From NCBI RefSeq assembly GCF_002879855.1, contig NZ_PNYB01000031.1:1-61769 (forward strand): a stretch of 61,769 bases of DNA, given 5' to 3'. Source of the stretch: Trinickia soli. Its GTDB lineage: Bacteria; Pseudomonadota; Gammaproteobacteria; Burkholderiales; Burkholderiaceae. The notes below the pieces were generated by a model. The model had not been told where the DNA came from. It did no database searches and saw nothing but the letters and a program-made list of their open reading frames with translations. How positions within the stretch are numbered: the first letter of the stretch is position 1; the number at the start of each line of letters is the position of its first letter. The position numbers and the translations under genes were made by a program. Of this stretch, positions 1 through 8,729 are shown in pieces.

Positions 1-12
1 AGTCCACAGCCG

Positions 13-46
13 GTGCTCAGGCCGTTCTATCGAACAGCCTGAGCAC
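13..46. repeat. Inverted repeat (15-bp hairpin, one mismatch)
   Basis: Arms at 13-27 and 32-46 pair over 15 bases with one mismatch around a four-base loop. It lies downstream of the leftward GNAT gene and could end its transcript, but no T-run follows on either strand. It may instead belong to the mobile-element remnant next to it. Confidence 0.45.
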
Positions 47-73
47 AAGCACTACCTAGTCTAGCCCGCCGCC

Positions 74-120
74 AAAGGGGACATCTCTATCTTGGGCAAA
101 AGGGGACATTTCAATTTTGG
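74..120. mobile_element. Two tandem repeats resembling a transposon terminus (remnant)
   Basis: Two copies of a roughly 22-base repeat, each starting AAAGGGGACAT and ending in TTGG, lie at 74-95 and 99-120, with a few mismatches between them. Closely spaced terminal repeats of this kind occur at the ends of IS21-like elements, where the transposase binds. No transposase gene is in the window, so this is either a remnant or the end of an element lying to the left. The family assignment is from memory and weak. Confidence 0.3.
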
Positions 121-168
121 ATTGACAGGGCAAGCCCCAAAACGGTATTGACTTCAGGGGAACGTGCC

Positions 169-993
169 CTAGGCCACGCTATCGACGGGGCTCGTTGCAG
201 GCGCGTAGCAAACGCTGCCGATCCGCGCCTGCCGCGCGAACCCGAGCGCCTCATACATGCGCAGCGCATGGTACGACTCGTCCGCGACGATGACCAACCG
301 GTCGCGCATGCCCGCCGCCCGTTTGACGACCTCCGTCAACAGCGTTCGGCAGACGCCCTTGTTTCGATGATCCTCTCGCGTGACGATCGACTGGAAGCGG
401 CCGATATGTCCGAAGAAGAACAACCCGAGGCTTCCGACCAGCTCGCCGTCGATAAACGCCCCCCACCAATTGCCGACCTGTTTGTCGATCAACCGACGAT
501 AAGCCGAGCGCTGATAGTCGATGCATCGGCGCGACACCTCGCACGTCGGATCGGGCATCTCCGACAGCGAAATACGCACCCAATCGGCCCAGTCGCGGTC
601 GGAATCGAAAAGCCGGACATGCACCGCATTGTTCGTCGCCGTCGGGCGCAAAGCGTCGCGTTGGGAAACCAGCACGCTCGATACTGAAGCGGCGTAGCCG
701 TGCGCGACGAACGCATCCAGGCCGATTTCATCTGTGCCGTCTTCCGGCCACGCGAAACTGCGATGAACGATGGCCGGCGGCACGCCGACCAACGCGGCAA
801 AATCGCTCTCCAACTGCGCCCGGTCTTCTTGCGAAGGGCGACGCTGAAGCACGAGCCTGTTTCCGAAAAAGTATTCGGGTGCTTCCGGCGTGCGCATGAC
901 GATATAACGATCGTCGTGCGACACGGTGCCCATTTCGGCGTGAAGCAAGAGGTCTGTCGCCAACCCTGGGTTTTGTTCTATTTTTCTTTGCAT
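169..993 (-). CDS. GNAT family N-acetyltransferase
   Basis: The product is about 274 aa. The C-terminal half carries the GNAT fold: the acetyl-CoA pyrophosphate loop is visible as TREDHRNKGVCRTLL, preceded by a strand with GELVGSLGLFF and followed by the ALRMYEALGF segment typical of strand 5 and helix 4. The N-terminal 120 residues are not recognised and probably give substrate specificity. I chose the ATG at 993 because conserved-looking sequence begins there; an in-frame start at 1056 would add 21 residues of unlikely composition. The gene stands alone, next to ampC in the same direction. Substrate unknown. Confidence 0.8.
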   Translation of the reverse strand: MQRKIEQNPGLATDLLLHAEMGTVSHDDRYIVMRTPEAPEYFFGNRLVLQRRPSQEDRAQLESDFAALVGVPPAIVHRSFAWPEDGTDEIGLDAFVAHGYAASVSSVLVSQRDALRPTATNNAVHVRLFDSDRDWADWVRISLSEMPDPTCEVSRRCIDYQRSAYRRLIDKQVGNWWGAFIDGELVGSLGLFFFGHIGRFQSIVTREDHRNKGVCRTLLTEVVKRAAGMRDRLVIVADESYHALRMYEALGFARQARIGSVCYAPATSPVDSVA

Positions 994-1167
994 TTGATAA
1001 TTCGATCGTTGAAACGGGGATCTCGATTCCCCGTTGCGGCGCCATTCAATGTCCATTTACGTCGCAGCCGTTTCGCCCGTTGCGGCAGCATCGACGGCAT
1101 GCATCGCAATGCGCGCGAAGCAAGCATAGGGTGAACAATGATAGCGGTTCAACGATGTTTACGCTGC

Positions 1168-2340
1168 TTATCGTTGTTTCGCTGCGAGTGTGCTCAATAT
1201 TTCGTACGCGGCACGCACACGCACGTCGATCGGAAAATTCTTATTGGCAAGCATGACGATTCCAATTCGTTGCTCTGGCACGAATGCGACATAGGCACCA
1301 AAACCGTTTGTCGAGCCGGTCTTATTGATCAACACCGCCTTGCTCGGCGCTTGCGGCGGCGTAATGCGTGACACGGGCGTGGGATTCAGGATGACGGCTG
1401 ACGAGTTGCCTTTGAGCAGCGCATCGAGCGTGACGGGGTACGCGTACTGTTCCCAAATGAGGTCTTGCGTCATCTGCCCGACTTGGAAGTAACCTGTGTG
1501 CGTTTGCGTGACGGCCTGCTGCAGTCCGGCGTCGAGCGCCGACGGGTCAATGTTCGCCTGCATGAAGCGAACCAGGTCCGCCGCCGTCGTTTTGACGCCA
1601 TACGCTTGCGCGCCGAGCATGCCGCCCCGCATGCGAACCGGTGCGCCTTGCTTCGTATAGCCTTCGGCGTAATCGGCCTTTCGCGCGTCGGGCACGTCGA
1701 TATAAGTGCTCGTCATGCCGAGTTCGGGGAAAAGATGCTGCTGCATCAACGAATTGAAATCGGCATTCATGCTGCGCGCGGCAATCGTGCCGAGCAGGCC
1801 GATGCCGAGATTCGAATACGTGCGGTATGTCCCAGGCTCATACGTCGGCCGCCACGCTTTCAGGTAAGCAACCAGATCGGCCTCTGTCTTGATCTCGTCG
1901 GGCACTTGCAGCGGCACGCCGCCCGGCGTGTGCGTGCCCAGATTGAGCAGTTCGACGCTGCCGAATCGCGTGCCGCGCAGTGCGGGCATGTATTGGCCGG
2001 TCGTATCCGACTGCGAAAGGTGGCCGCTTACGGCGGCATACGACGCGAGCGTCGCCGTCAACGTCTTGCTGACGGACCCGATCTCGAACAACGTATGGTC
2101 GGTCACGGGTTGAGCGGTCTCAACCGATGCCACGCCGTAGTTGAACACGTAGGGCTTGCCCGCGATGATGATGCCGATGGCCATGCCGTGAATGCCGTCT
2201 TGCTTCATGAGCGGTTCGATGACCGCATCGACCGTCTTCTTGAGGCTGTCTCGCGCCGGCTCGGCCGCGCGGCTGACTGCCGTCATCGCGCATGTCGCGA
2301 ACGTGAATGCCGCGATGAGGCGAAACATGCTGCCTTTCAT
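1168..2340 (-). CDS. ampC: Class C (AmpC-type) beta-lactamase
   Basis: A periplasmic serine beta-lactamase or very close penicillin-binding relative of 390 aa. Residues 1-26 form a signal peptide ending SRA. The three class C active-site motifs are present: SVSK at 89-92 (nucleophile Ser89), YSN at 175-177 and KTG at 340-342; the PLQVPD segment of AmpC enzymes also follows the first motif. The start at 2340 has an AAGGAG ribosome site at 2351-2356, so the longer frame to 2391 is rejected. No divergent ampR is present; the LysR gene upstream lies on the same strand and instead faces an aldo/keto reductase, so inducibility by AmpR is not suggested here. Confidence 0.88.
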   Translation of the reverse strand: MKGSMFRLIAAFTFATCAMTAVSRAAEPARDSLKKTVDAVIEPLMKQDGIHGMAIGIIIAGKPYVFNYGVASVETAQPVTDHTLFEIGSVSKTLTATLASYAAVSGHLSQSDTTGQYMPALRGTRFGSVELLNLGTHTPGGVPLQVPDEIKTEADLVAYLKAWRPTYEPGTYRTYSNLGIGLLGTIAARSMNADFNSLMQQHLFPELGMTSTYIDVPDARKADYAEGYTKQGAPVRMRGGMLGAQAYGVKTTAADLVRFMQANIDPSALDAGLQQAVTQTHTGYFQVGQMTQDLIWEQYAYPVTLDALLKGNSSAVILNPTPVSRITPPQAPSKAVLINKTGSTNGFGAYVAFVPEQRIGIVMLANKNFPIDVRVRAAYEILSTLAAKQR

Positions 2341-2498
2341 GGGTTCGAATCTCCTTCTTGCTTTGGGGTCGGTGATGTGCACGACGGCCATGCCGTGTCG
2401 CCGCGGAAATATCCGCTCAATTGCCGTCGATCACAAACGACATTAAGTTGAAACAGAGCCAAGAAAAACTATGAGGTTCGGCGTTGCATGCTTGAACC

Positions 2499-3395
2499 TC
2501 ATGCATCGAACCGCTTGATGAAATCGATGAAGGCCCGCAACGGCGCCGGCACATGACGATGCCCGGGGTAGTAGAGAAACGGCCCGGGAAAGGGCTGCCA
2601 CCACGGTTCGAGCACAGGCTTGAGCGCGCCACTGTCCAGGTGCGGGCGCAGCATGCCCTCGAACAAATGAACGATGCCTCCCCCGCGCACCGCAACGGCG
2701 ATGGCCAGTTCGAGCGACGCGACCGGTTTGACGAGCAGCGGCCCTGGTGGATCGAGCCGAAACACTTCGTCGCCGCGCTGGAAATTCCACATCGCCATCG
2801 CCCCGCTCGAAAACTGTCCGCGCAAACACGCATGAGACAGCAACTCGCGCGGGTGCTCGGGCGACCCATGTGCGGCGAGGTAAGCCGGAGCCGCCGCCGT
2901 CGCGAAGCGCTGCACGCGTGGCCCGATCGGCACCGCGATCATGTCTTGCTCGAGTCGCTCGTCGTAGCGAATGCCGGCATCGCATCCCATCGAAAGCAGG
3001 TCGACAAAGCCATCTTCGACGAACACCTCCAGGCGAATGGCGGGATACGCCTCCATAAACGAGGCGACGATATCCGGCAAGATGACCCACGCCGCGCTCG
3101 CGGGCACGTTCAGTCTCAGCGTGCCGGATGGCTTGTCGCGAAAGACGTTGAGGACGTCGAGCGCCGCTTCCATTTCGCCGAACAGCGGCGTCAGGCGCTC
3201 CAACAAGCGTCGGCCTGCTTCGGTGGGGGCGACGCTGCGCGTGGTTCGATTCAGCAATCGCAGCCCGAGCTTCGCCTCGAGCCGGCGCACGGCAATGCTC
3301 AAGCTCGATGCCGAAACGCCACTGGCGCGGGCCGCCTCACGAAAGCCGCCTGCGCGGGCCACCGAAGCGAAGGCTGCAAGGTCGTTGAAATCCAT
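2499..3395 (-). CDS. LysR-family transcriptional regulator
   Basis: The product has 298 aa. The N-terminal winged helix-turn-helix (about 1-60) has the LysR pattern FREAARASGVSASSLS followed by RRLEAKLGLRLLNRTTR, and the effector domain starts near residue 90 with GTLRLNVP. It is divergent from the PdxI-like reductase at 3518, and that spacing is the usual LysR regulator-target layout, so the reductase is the likely target. It also reads towards ampC 159 bases downstream but its relation to that gene is unknown. Effector not predictable. Confidence 0.88.
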   Translation of the reverse strand: MDFNDLAAFASVARAGGFREAARASGVSASSLSIAVRRLEAKLGLRLLNRTTRSVAPTEAGRRLLERLTPLFGEMEAALDVLNVFRDKPSGTLRLNVPASAAWVILPDIVASFMEAYPAIRLEVFVEDGFVDLLSMGCDAGIRYDERLEQDMIAVPIGPRVQRFATAAAPAYLAAHGSPEHPRELLSHACLRGQFSSGAMAMWNFQRGDEVFRLDPPGPLLVKPVASLELAIAVAVRGGGIVHLFEGMLRPHLDSGALKPVLEPWWQPFPGPFLYYPGHRHVPAPLRAFIDFIKRFDA

Positions 3396-3484
3396 GGGGA
3401 TTGTTCATTATTTTTAACAACCCGTACAACTTAAACCGGATTATCGAACAGTGCAATCGTGACGATACTGGCGTCACCGATTCA

Positions 3485-3502
3485 ACTTGTACCACTTGTA
3501 CC
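3485..3502 (+). repeat. Tandem 9-bp repeat ahead of the pdxI-like gene
   Basis: ACTTGTACC is repeated back to back at 3485-3493 and 3494-3502, just before the ribosome site of the reductase gene and inside the divergent LysR-reductase gap. It could be part of a regulatory site, but a typical LysR dyad is not clear. Confidence 0.4.
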
Positions 3503-3517
3503 AATGGAGAGGACGCC

Positions 3518-4393
3518 ATGTCCGAACAAGCTTTCGAAGACACATTCATCCTGGGAACACACCGCATTCCGCGCATGGGCTATGGCGCGATGCAATTGGC
3601 CGGTCCCGGCGTGTTCGGCCCGCCGAAGGATCGCGACGCCGCTGTGGCGGTGCTGCGGGAAGCCGTGGCGCTGGGCGTCAGGCACATCGACACGAGCGAT
3701 TTTTACGGACCTCATGTCACGAATCAGATCCTGTGCGAGGCCTTGCATCCCTACCCCGAATCGCTCGTTATCGTCACGAAAATTGGCGCGGTGCGCGGGT
3801 CCGACGGTTCGTGGCTGCCTGCGCAGGAGCCGGAGCAACTGCGGCAAGCCGTGCATGACAATCTGCGCAATCTGAAGCTCGAAGCGCTCGATGTCGTGAA
3901 CCTGCGCGTCATGGGCAACGTGCATGCGCCGGCCGAAGGATCGATTGCGCGGCAGGTCGAGGCGCTCGCCGAGATGCAGCGTGCGGGACTCGTTCGCCAC
4001 ATTGGTCTGAGCAATGTCACTGCCGCGCAAATCGAAGAAGCGCAGCGCATCGTGCCGATCGTCTGCGTACAAAATCAGTACAACCTGATTAGCCGCGACG
4101 ACGATGCGCTCGTCGATGCGCTCGCGGCCCAAGGCATCGCATATGTGCCGTTCTTTCCGCTGGGCGGGTTTTCTCCGCTGCGCTCGACCGCGCTGTCGAA
4201 CATCGCCGAATCGATCGGCGCCACGCCGATGCAAGCCGCGTTAGCGTGGCTGCTGCATCGGGCGCCGAATATCCTAGTGATTCCGGGCACGTCCTCGCTC
4301 GGGCATTTGCGCGAGAACATCGCGGCTGCGCAAATCCGCCTGTCAGGGGATGTTTATGCGCAGTTGGATGCAATCGCCAGAATGGACGGATAG
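3518..4393 (+). CDS. pdxI: Aldo/keto reductase, pyridoxal reductase (PdxI/YdbC)-like
   Basis: A 291-aa NADPH-dependent reductase. It resembles E. coli YdbC (PdxI), which reduces pyridoxal to pyridoxine in B6 salvage, as I remember that sequence: shared stretches include MGYGAMQLAGPGVFGPP, HIDTSDFYGPHVTNQI, DVVNLRVM and AYVPFFPLGGF. Catalytic Asp58, Tyr63 and Lys88 are present; the usual fourth residue, His, is Asn128, as in YdbC. The ATG at 3518 is chosen over the upstream start at 3401 because GGAGAGGA lies at 3505-3512 and homology starts here. It is divergent from a LysR gene. A PLP-fold MocR regulator lies 1 kb downstream, giving weak support for a B6 theme. Confidence 0.82.
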   Translation: MSEQAFEDTFILGTHRIPRMGYGAMQLAGPGVFGPPKDRDAAVAVLREAVALGVRHIDTSDFYGPHVTNQILCEALHPYPESLVIVTKIGAVRGSDGSWLPAQEPEQLRQAVHDNLRNLKLEALDVVNLRVMGNVHAPAEGSIARQVEALAEMQRAGLVRHIGLSNVTAAQIEEAQRIVPIVCVQNQYNLISRDDDALVDALAAQGIAYVPFFPLGGFSPLRSTALSNIAESIGATPMQAALAWLLHRAPNILVIPGTSSLGHLRENIAAAQIRLSGDVYAQLDAIARMDG

Positions 4394-4473
4394 ATCGCAT
4401 AGCCCGGCCGATGATCCGGCGACGGCGTTCGCGTTGCATGCGGACGCCGCACTGCTCGACGATTACACGACCA

Positions 4474-5190
4474 CTACGACAGCCGCTTGCGCAATTCACC
4501 CAGCGATGCACGCTGCTTACCTTGCGCGTCGAAATTGTCCGCCGCCAACCAGGCTTTGAACGCCTGCTTCAGCACCGGCCACTCGCTATCGAGAATCGAA
4601 TACCACGCCGTATCGCGGTTTCGCCCCTTGTACACCACCACCTGCCGGAATACCCCTTCGAACTGGAATCCAAGCCGCTCGGCCGCCGCGCGCGAGGGGG
4701 CGTTCAAGCTGTCGCATTTCCATTCATAGCGGCGATAGCCGAGTTCGTCGAAACAGTAAGCCATTAGTAAGAACTGGGCTTCCGTTGAAATCGGCGTGCG
4801 TTTGAGCAGAGGGGAAAACGTCACGAAGCCCACCTCGATGACGCCCGAGTTCGGCTCCATACGCATGAGCGCCAACGTACCGACTGCCTTTCCCGTGCGT
4901 TTATCGATCACCGCATAGTGCCGCGGATCGACGCTGCGTTCAGCCGTTTCCAGGTGGCGCTGAAACGCTTGCGGATCGTTGAACGGCCCGACGCTCAGAT
5001 ATGTCCAGTCTCGATCGTCGCTGGCCGAGCGATAGGCCGCGTAGAGATCTTCGCCGTGGCGCTGCGCGTTCAGGCGCTCGAGCCGGCAGTAAGCGCCTTC
5101 GAGCGTTTCCGCGCTTGGCAACGGCCGCGGCGACCAGCCCGGCACGGGCGCGCCGATTGGCTGCCCGTATTCATTGGTCGTGATGGACAT
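4474..5190 (-). CDS. GNAT acetyltransferase, RimJ/RimL-like
   Basis: The product is 238 aa and belongs to the GNAT_3 subgroup that includes RimJ/RimL-like enzymes. Features are a substrate region with the repeated aromatic signature RDWTYLSVGPF, a beta-bulge region GTLALMRMEPNSGVIEVG, and the conserved end ELGYRRYEWKCDSLNAPS with AAERLGFQFEGVFRQ. These enzymes often acetylate protein N-termini or small amines; the real substrate here is unknown. The ATG at 5190 gives the homologous start (SITTNEYGQPIG); the frame extends to 5292 without support. It is divergent from the MocR gene. Confidence 0.85.
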   Translation of the reverse strand: MSITTNEYGQPIGAPVPGWSPRPLPSAETLEGAYCRLERLNAQRHGEDLYAAYRSASDDRDWTYLSVGPFNDPQAFQRHLETAERSVDPRHYAVIDKRTGKAVGTLALMRMEPNSGVIEVGFVTFSPLLKRTPISTEAQFLLMAYCFDELGYRRYEWKCDSLNAPSRAAAERLGFQFEGVFRQVVVYKGRNRDTAWYSILDSEWPVLKQAFKAWLAADNFDAQGKQRASLGELRKRLS

Positions 5191-5347
5191 GGCGACTCCC
5201 GATTTGCGTGTGGTGGGGAAGACTTTAAAATCGTCGTGGCCTGCTTCAAAGGGCCACGCGTGACGAATTCGATGGTGCCACGATCCGAGCACGATTCACG
5301 CGCCGTTCGAAGCACCCCACAACCCGCCTCCCATTGTGCATCCGCTC

Positions 5348-6841
5348 ATGTCCACCGTTGATGAGCCCGCGAGCGCCGTGCTCGACTTGTTGCTCGAAAC
5401 ACCGCTCGTCAGAGATCGAAGCGGCGCATCGCTGCAGAAGCAATTGCACGAGCGCATGCGCGGCGCGATCCTGGACGGCCGTTTTCCGTCCGGTTGCCGT
5501 CTCCCCGGTTCGCGCGCGCTTGCCGTCGCGCTGGGCATTTCACGCAATAGCGTAACGGCCGTCTATGAACTGCTTGGCGCGGAAGGCTTCATCGAACTGA
5601 GTCGCCAGGGCACGCGCGTCACCAGCCTCGACCGGCAAGAAGCGGGGCGACGTACAACGCGCCGTGCCGCCGCGCCGCGTGTGTCCAATCGCGCCTCGCT
5701 GATTCGAGGCGCGTCGTTCAATGCCGGCAACTCATTGCCGTTGCGGCCCGGCGTGCCCGCATTTGCCCGCTTCCCTTTGGGCGCCTGGAAAAACTGCCTC
5801 GATCGCGCCGTGCGCAAGGCGGGCGTTGGCGGCCTCGGTTATGGCGACCCGCAGGGCGAATCGGCGCTTCGCGTCGCCATCATGCGCCACCTGGCCGTCG
5901 CGCGCGGGGTGCGTTGCGAACCCGACCAAGTCGTGATCACCGAGGGCGCGCAAGAGGCGCTCTCGCTCTGCGTTCGGCTCGTGACGAATCCCGGCGAGCA
6001 CGCGTGGGTCGAAGAGCCGGGCTACCGCGGCGCGCAATCGGCCTTCACGTGCGGCGACTTAGACGTCGTGCCGATCCGCGTCGACGACGGCGGCTTGTGC
6101 GTACCCGAGAGCGCGTGGCAGACGCATGCGCCGCGGCTCATCTATACGACGCCATCGCACCAATACCCCACCGGCTCCGTGCTGACCGTATCGCGGCGTT
6201 TAGAGCTGATCGCCAAAGCGCAAGCTCACGGCGCATGGATCATCGAAGACGATTACGACAGCGAATACCGCCACACGGGAGAATTGATCGGCGCGATGCA
6301 AGGTTTGGTGCCTCACTCGCCGGTGCTGTACGTCGGCACGTTCAGCAAGACGCTGTTTCCGTCGCTTCGTTTGGGCTTCCTCGTACTGCCCGAAGCATTG
6401 CTGGCCAAAGCGCTTCCTTTGCTGCGCGAAACGCTGCGCGGCGGCCACCGCTTCGAGCAACTCGCCTTAGCGGAATTCATCGAGAGCGGGCAATTTGCTC
6501 GGCACCTCGGCCGCATGCGACGGCTTTATCGGCGACGACAAGACGCATTGCGCGCGGCGCTGACGCAGCATTTGAATACGCCGCACGTCATCACGGGCGG
6601 CGATAGCGGCATGCATCTGACTGTCAGGCTTCCCGCCGATTGCTCGGACATGCGCATCGCGGAAGCGGCCCGCACGTACGACATGGCGCCGATGCCGTTA
6701 TCGCGTTTCGCGTTGAAGCCCCGGCCCGACGACAACGGCCTCGTGCTCGGGTATGGGAACACGTCGGAGTCCTTGTTCGTTCCGCTCGTTCGACAGCTCG
6801 GGCGGTTGATTCAAGCCGACCGGCGACGCGGCAGGCGTTGA
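5348..6841 (+). CDS. MocR-family regulator (GntR wHTH plus aminotransferase domain)
   Basis: The product has about 497 aa. Residues 24-92 form a GntR winged helix-turn-helix (SRALAVALGISRNSVTAVYE), a linker follows, and residues 130 to the end are a class I aminotransferase fold. The PLP-anchoring lysine is Lys334 in VGTFSKTLFPSLRLGF. Members such as PdxR and GabR sense PLP and amino compounds. Likely targets are the divergent acetyltransferase or its own gene; the PdxI-like gene nearby is another candidate. An in-frame ATG at 5336 is the alternative start. Confidence 0.88.
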   Translation: MSTVDEPASAVLDLLLETPLVRDRSGASLQKQLHERMRGAILDGRFPSGCRLPGSRALAVALGISRNSVTAVYELLGAEGFIELSRQGTRVTSLDRQEAGRRTTRRAAAPRVSNRASLIRGASFNAGNSLPLRPGVPAFARFPLGAWKNCLDRAVRKAGVGGLGYGDPQGESALRVAIMRHLAVARGVRCEPDQVVITEGAQEALSLCVRLVTNPGEHAWVEEPGYRGAQSAFTCGDLDVVPIRVDDGGLCVPESAWQTHAPRLIYTTPSHQYPTGSVLTVSRRLELIAKAQAHGAWIIEDDYDSEYRHTGELIGAMQGLVPHSPVLYVGTFSKTLFPSLRLGFLVLPEALLAKALPLLRETLRGGHRFEQLALAEFIESGQFARHLGRMRRLYRRRQDALRAALTQHLNTPHVITGGDSGMHLTVRLPADCSDMRIAEAARTYDMAPMPLSRFALKPRPDDNGLVLGYGNTSESLFVPLVRQLGRLIQADRRRGRR

Positions 6842-6924
6842 GCGCGTGACATGCTGCTCGTCGGGGTACCGCTTAGGACTGCGTACAATACGCGCTGTTC
6901 GATTCCAACCGCAGGACACGTTCC

Positions 6925-7218
6925 ATGGCAATGAAGAAAACCGACCTTGAAAAAAACAAGGCGCTCAAACTGACTCAATCGATGAAGCAAGCCCAATCGG
7001 ACCGCTTCGGCAAAGGCGTGACCGAACCACCCGTCAATCGCCGCGAGCAGCGCAAGCTGGATCAGGCCAAAGGGCTCGTGCCGTTCGCATGCAAGCTCGA
7101 TAGCGAACTCGTCTCTACGCTGAAGGAACGCGCAGCCACCCATCCGGAAGGGATGAACGGCTTGATCGACGAGTTTCTGCGACACGCGTTGGCGGCGCAG
7201 GGGGCGGGAAAAGCGTAA
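6925..7218 (+). CDS. Small conserved-looking protein with ribbon-helix-helix-like C-terminus
   Basis: The product has 97 aa, with a lysine-rich N-terminal half and a C-terminal half (VPFACKLDSELVSTLKERA followed by MNGLIDEFLRHAL) that has the strand-helix-helix pattern of small ribbon-helix-helix DNA-binding proteins. That suggests a small regulator, but the match is by pattern only. A TACAAT hexamer at 6884-6889 could be a -10 element. The gene stands alone between the MocR gene and a leftward small membrane protein gene. Confidence 0.65.
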   Translation: MAMKKTDLEKNKALKLTQSMKQAQSDRFGKGVTEPPVNRREQRKLDQAKGLVPFACKLDSELVSTLKERAATHPEGMNGLIDEFLRHALAAQGAGKA

Positions 7219-7243
7219 CGCGCGCTAACCGTGGCGGCTTGTT

Positions 7244-7528
7244 TCAGCGAGCGCAGGCGCGCTCCATTCGAGCCAATGCATTCGTCTCCAACGGATTCTG
7301 AAAAGCGGCTTCGAACAGACTGTGCGCATCGTTCGCCGCTTTGCGCACGCAAGCTTCGCGAGGCGTAGGCGCGTGCAGCCGACCATAGACGAACGTGCCG
7401 GCCGCCAATGCAACGAGTGTCAACGCAGTAGCAACCGCAGCGGAACGCGCATTCGTTGCACGCCGCCTCCGCTTGAGCGGTGTTTCTCTTTTCGACTGCT
7501 GCGTGCTGTCTATCGCTGACTGTTCCAT
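7244..7528 (-). CDS. Small single-pass membrane protein, unknown function
   Basis: The product has about 94 aa. A basic stretch (KRRRRATNAR) is followed by one hydrophobic segment of about 20 residues (AAVATALTLVALAAGTFVYG) and a soluble tail with two cysteines (EACVRKA and MERACAR). The arrangement suggests an inner-membrane anchor with a periplasmic tail. The start at 7528 is chosen over 7555. It is divergent from the LysR gene at 7650. No family recognised. Confidence 0.55.
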   Translation of the reverse strand: MEQSAIDSTQQSKRETPLKRRRRATNARSAAVATALTLVALAAGTFVYGRLHAPTPREACVRKAANDAHSLFEAAFQNPLETNALARMERACAR

Positions 7529-7594
7529 GTCGGGACTCCACTCGTGACCGTCCAAAGGGGATGGTTTCGCGCATCTTGCGTTACGATCTGGAAT

Positions 7595-7613
7595 AGGAAA
7601 AGTTGAATTTCCT
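7595..7613. promoter_or_regulatory. Dyad in the LysR divergent gap (candidate operator)
   Basis: AGGAAA (7595-7600) and TTTCCT (7608-7613) form a 6-base inverted repeat with a 7-base spacer, 37 bases ahead of the LysR gene at 7650. Size and placement fit an autoregulatory LysR site; this is inference. Confidence 0.3.
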
Positions 7614-7649
7614 GTGGCTCACGTTCATTTTTTATAAACGAGACCCGAC

Positions 7650-8543
7650 ATGCGTCAAATCAGTCTGGATCGCCTGCGAACGTTGGTGACCATCGCAGAA
7701 TGCGGCTCGTTCGCCGAAGCCGCGCGCCTGCTGCACCTCGCGCCGCCTACGGTCAGTCTTCATATCTCGGATCTTGAAAGCCGCGTGGGGGCCATGCTTC
7801 TGCTGCGTCAACGTGGCCGCATCGCACCGTCCGCCGTCGGCGAGACGTTGATCGCACATGCACGCAGGCTGCTGGCCGATGCCGAACAAGCCATAGAAGA
7901 AGTACGCCGCCAGGCACAGGGGCTGGAAGGACGCGTGCGGCTTGGGGCGTCTACCAGCGCTATTGCGCATCATCTACCGCAGGCGCTCGAGCGCCTTGGC
8001 GCTGCGCATCCGGGAATTGACGTGCAAATATCGGTGTTGACGTCCGAAGAGACGCTGATACAACTCGGCGATGGGGGACTCGACGTGGGTATCGTGGCAC
8101 TGCCGCAATCGCCGGTAAAGGGCATACGCATCGAGCCATGGCGCAAGGATCGGGTCGCGGCATTCATGCCCGCGCAATGCCAGAGTCCTCGCCAGGTCAC
8201 GCCTCAATGGTTGGCGGCACAACCGCTCATTCTCAACGATTCGAATACGCGGCTATCACGCCTTACCACCGAATGGTTCGCCGCCGCCGGACAGCATCCC
8301 ACGCCGCGCATCAAGCTCAATTACACCGACGCCATCAAGAGTCTCGTCGCGGCCGGATATGGCGCGACGCTGCTTCCTCATGAAAGTGCGGTCGCGACGC
8401 AAGACCCGCGCATCGTCGTGCGGCCATTGCGGCCCACGCTGTGGCGAGCGCTCGGTATCGCGCATCGCAGTGAGAACACCGACCGGGCAACGGAGTACGT
8501 GCTCGATGTTTTGCGCCGCTTGCGGGAGGCAGGGCGGCATTGA
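7650..8543 (+). CDS. LysR-family transcriptional regulator
   Basis: The product has 297 aa. The helix-turn-helix is clear (SFAEAARLLHLAPPTVSLHISDLE) and is followed by a linker helix and the start of the effector domain at about residue 93 (GRVRLGASTSAIAHHLP). The divergent neighbour is a small membrane protein gene, the only obvious nearby candidate target. No effector can be assigned. Confidence 0.87.
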   Translation: MRQISLDRLRTLVTIAECGSFAEAARLLHLAPPTVSLHISDLESRVGAMLLLRQRGRIAPSAVGETLIAHARRLLADAEQAIEEVRRQAQGLEGRVRLGASTSAIAHHLPQALERLGAAHPGIDVQISVLTSEETLIQLGDGGLDVGIVALPQSPVKGIRIEPWRKDRVAAFMPAQCQSPRQVTPQWLAAQPLILNDSNTRLSRLTTEWFAAAGQHPTPRIKLNYTDAIKSLVAAGYGATLLPHESAVATQDPRIVVRPLRPTLWRALGIAHRSENTDRATEYVLDVLRRLREAGRH

Positions 8544-8729
8544 CGCCTGCCCTCGGTGTGCCGCGCAACGGCGACCTGTCAAGCGAAACGGCGCCGCCAA
8601 AGGCCTGCCCCTCGTAATCGAGCGTTACGAATCTCGCATGCCGCTTTCACATGTATCGCGCCGGCACTCCTACACTGGGCTCGTCTTCCACACAAAACGA
8701 GCGCAACCACCGCGCAAGGAGTAGACCTC

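Noticed and set aside
2340-3395. ampR-ampC pair
   Set aside because: The LysR gene is upstream on the same strand and not divergent from ampC; it is divergent from an aldo/keto reductase, so I did not call it ampR.
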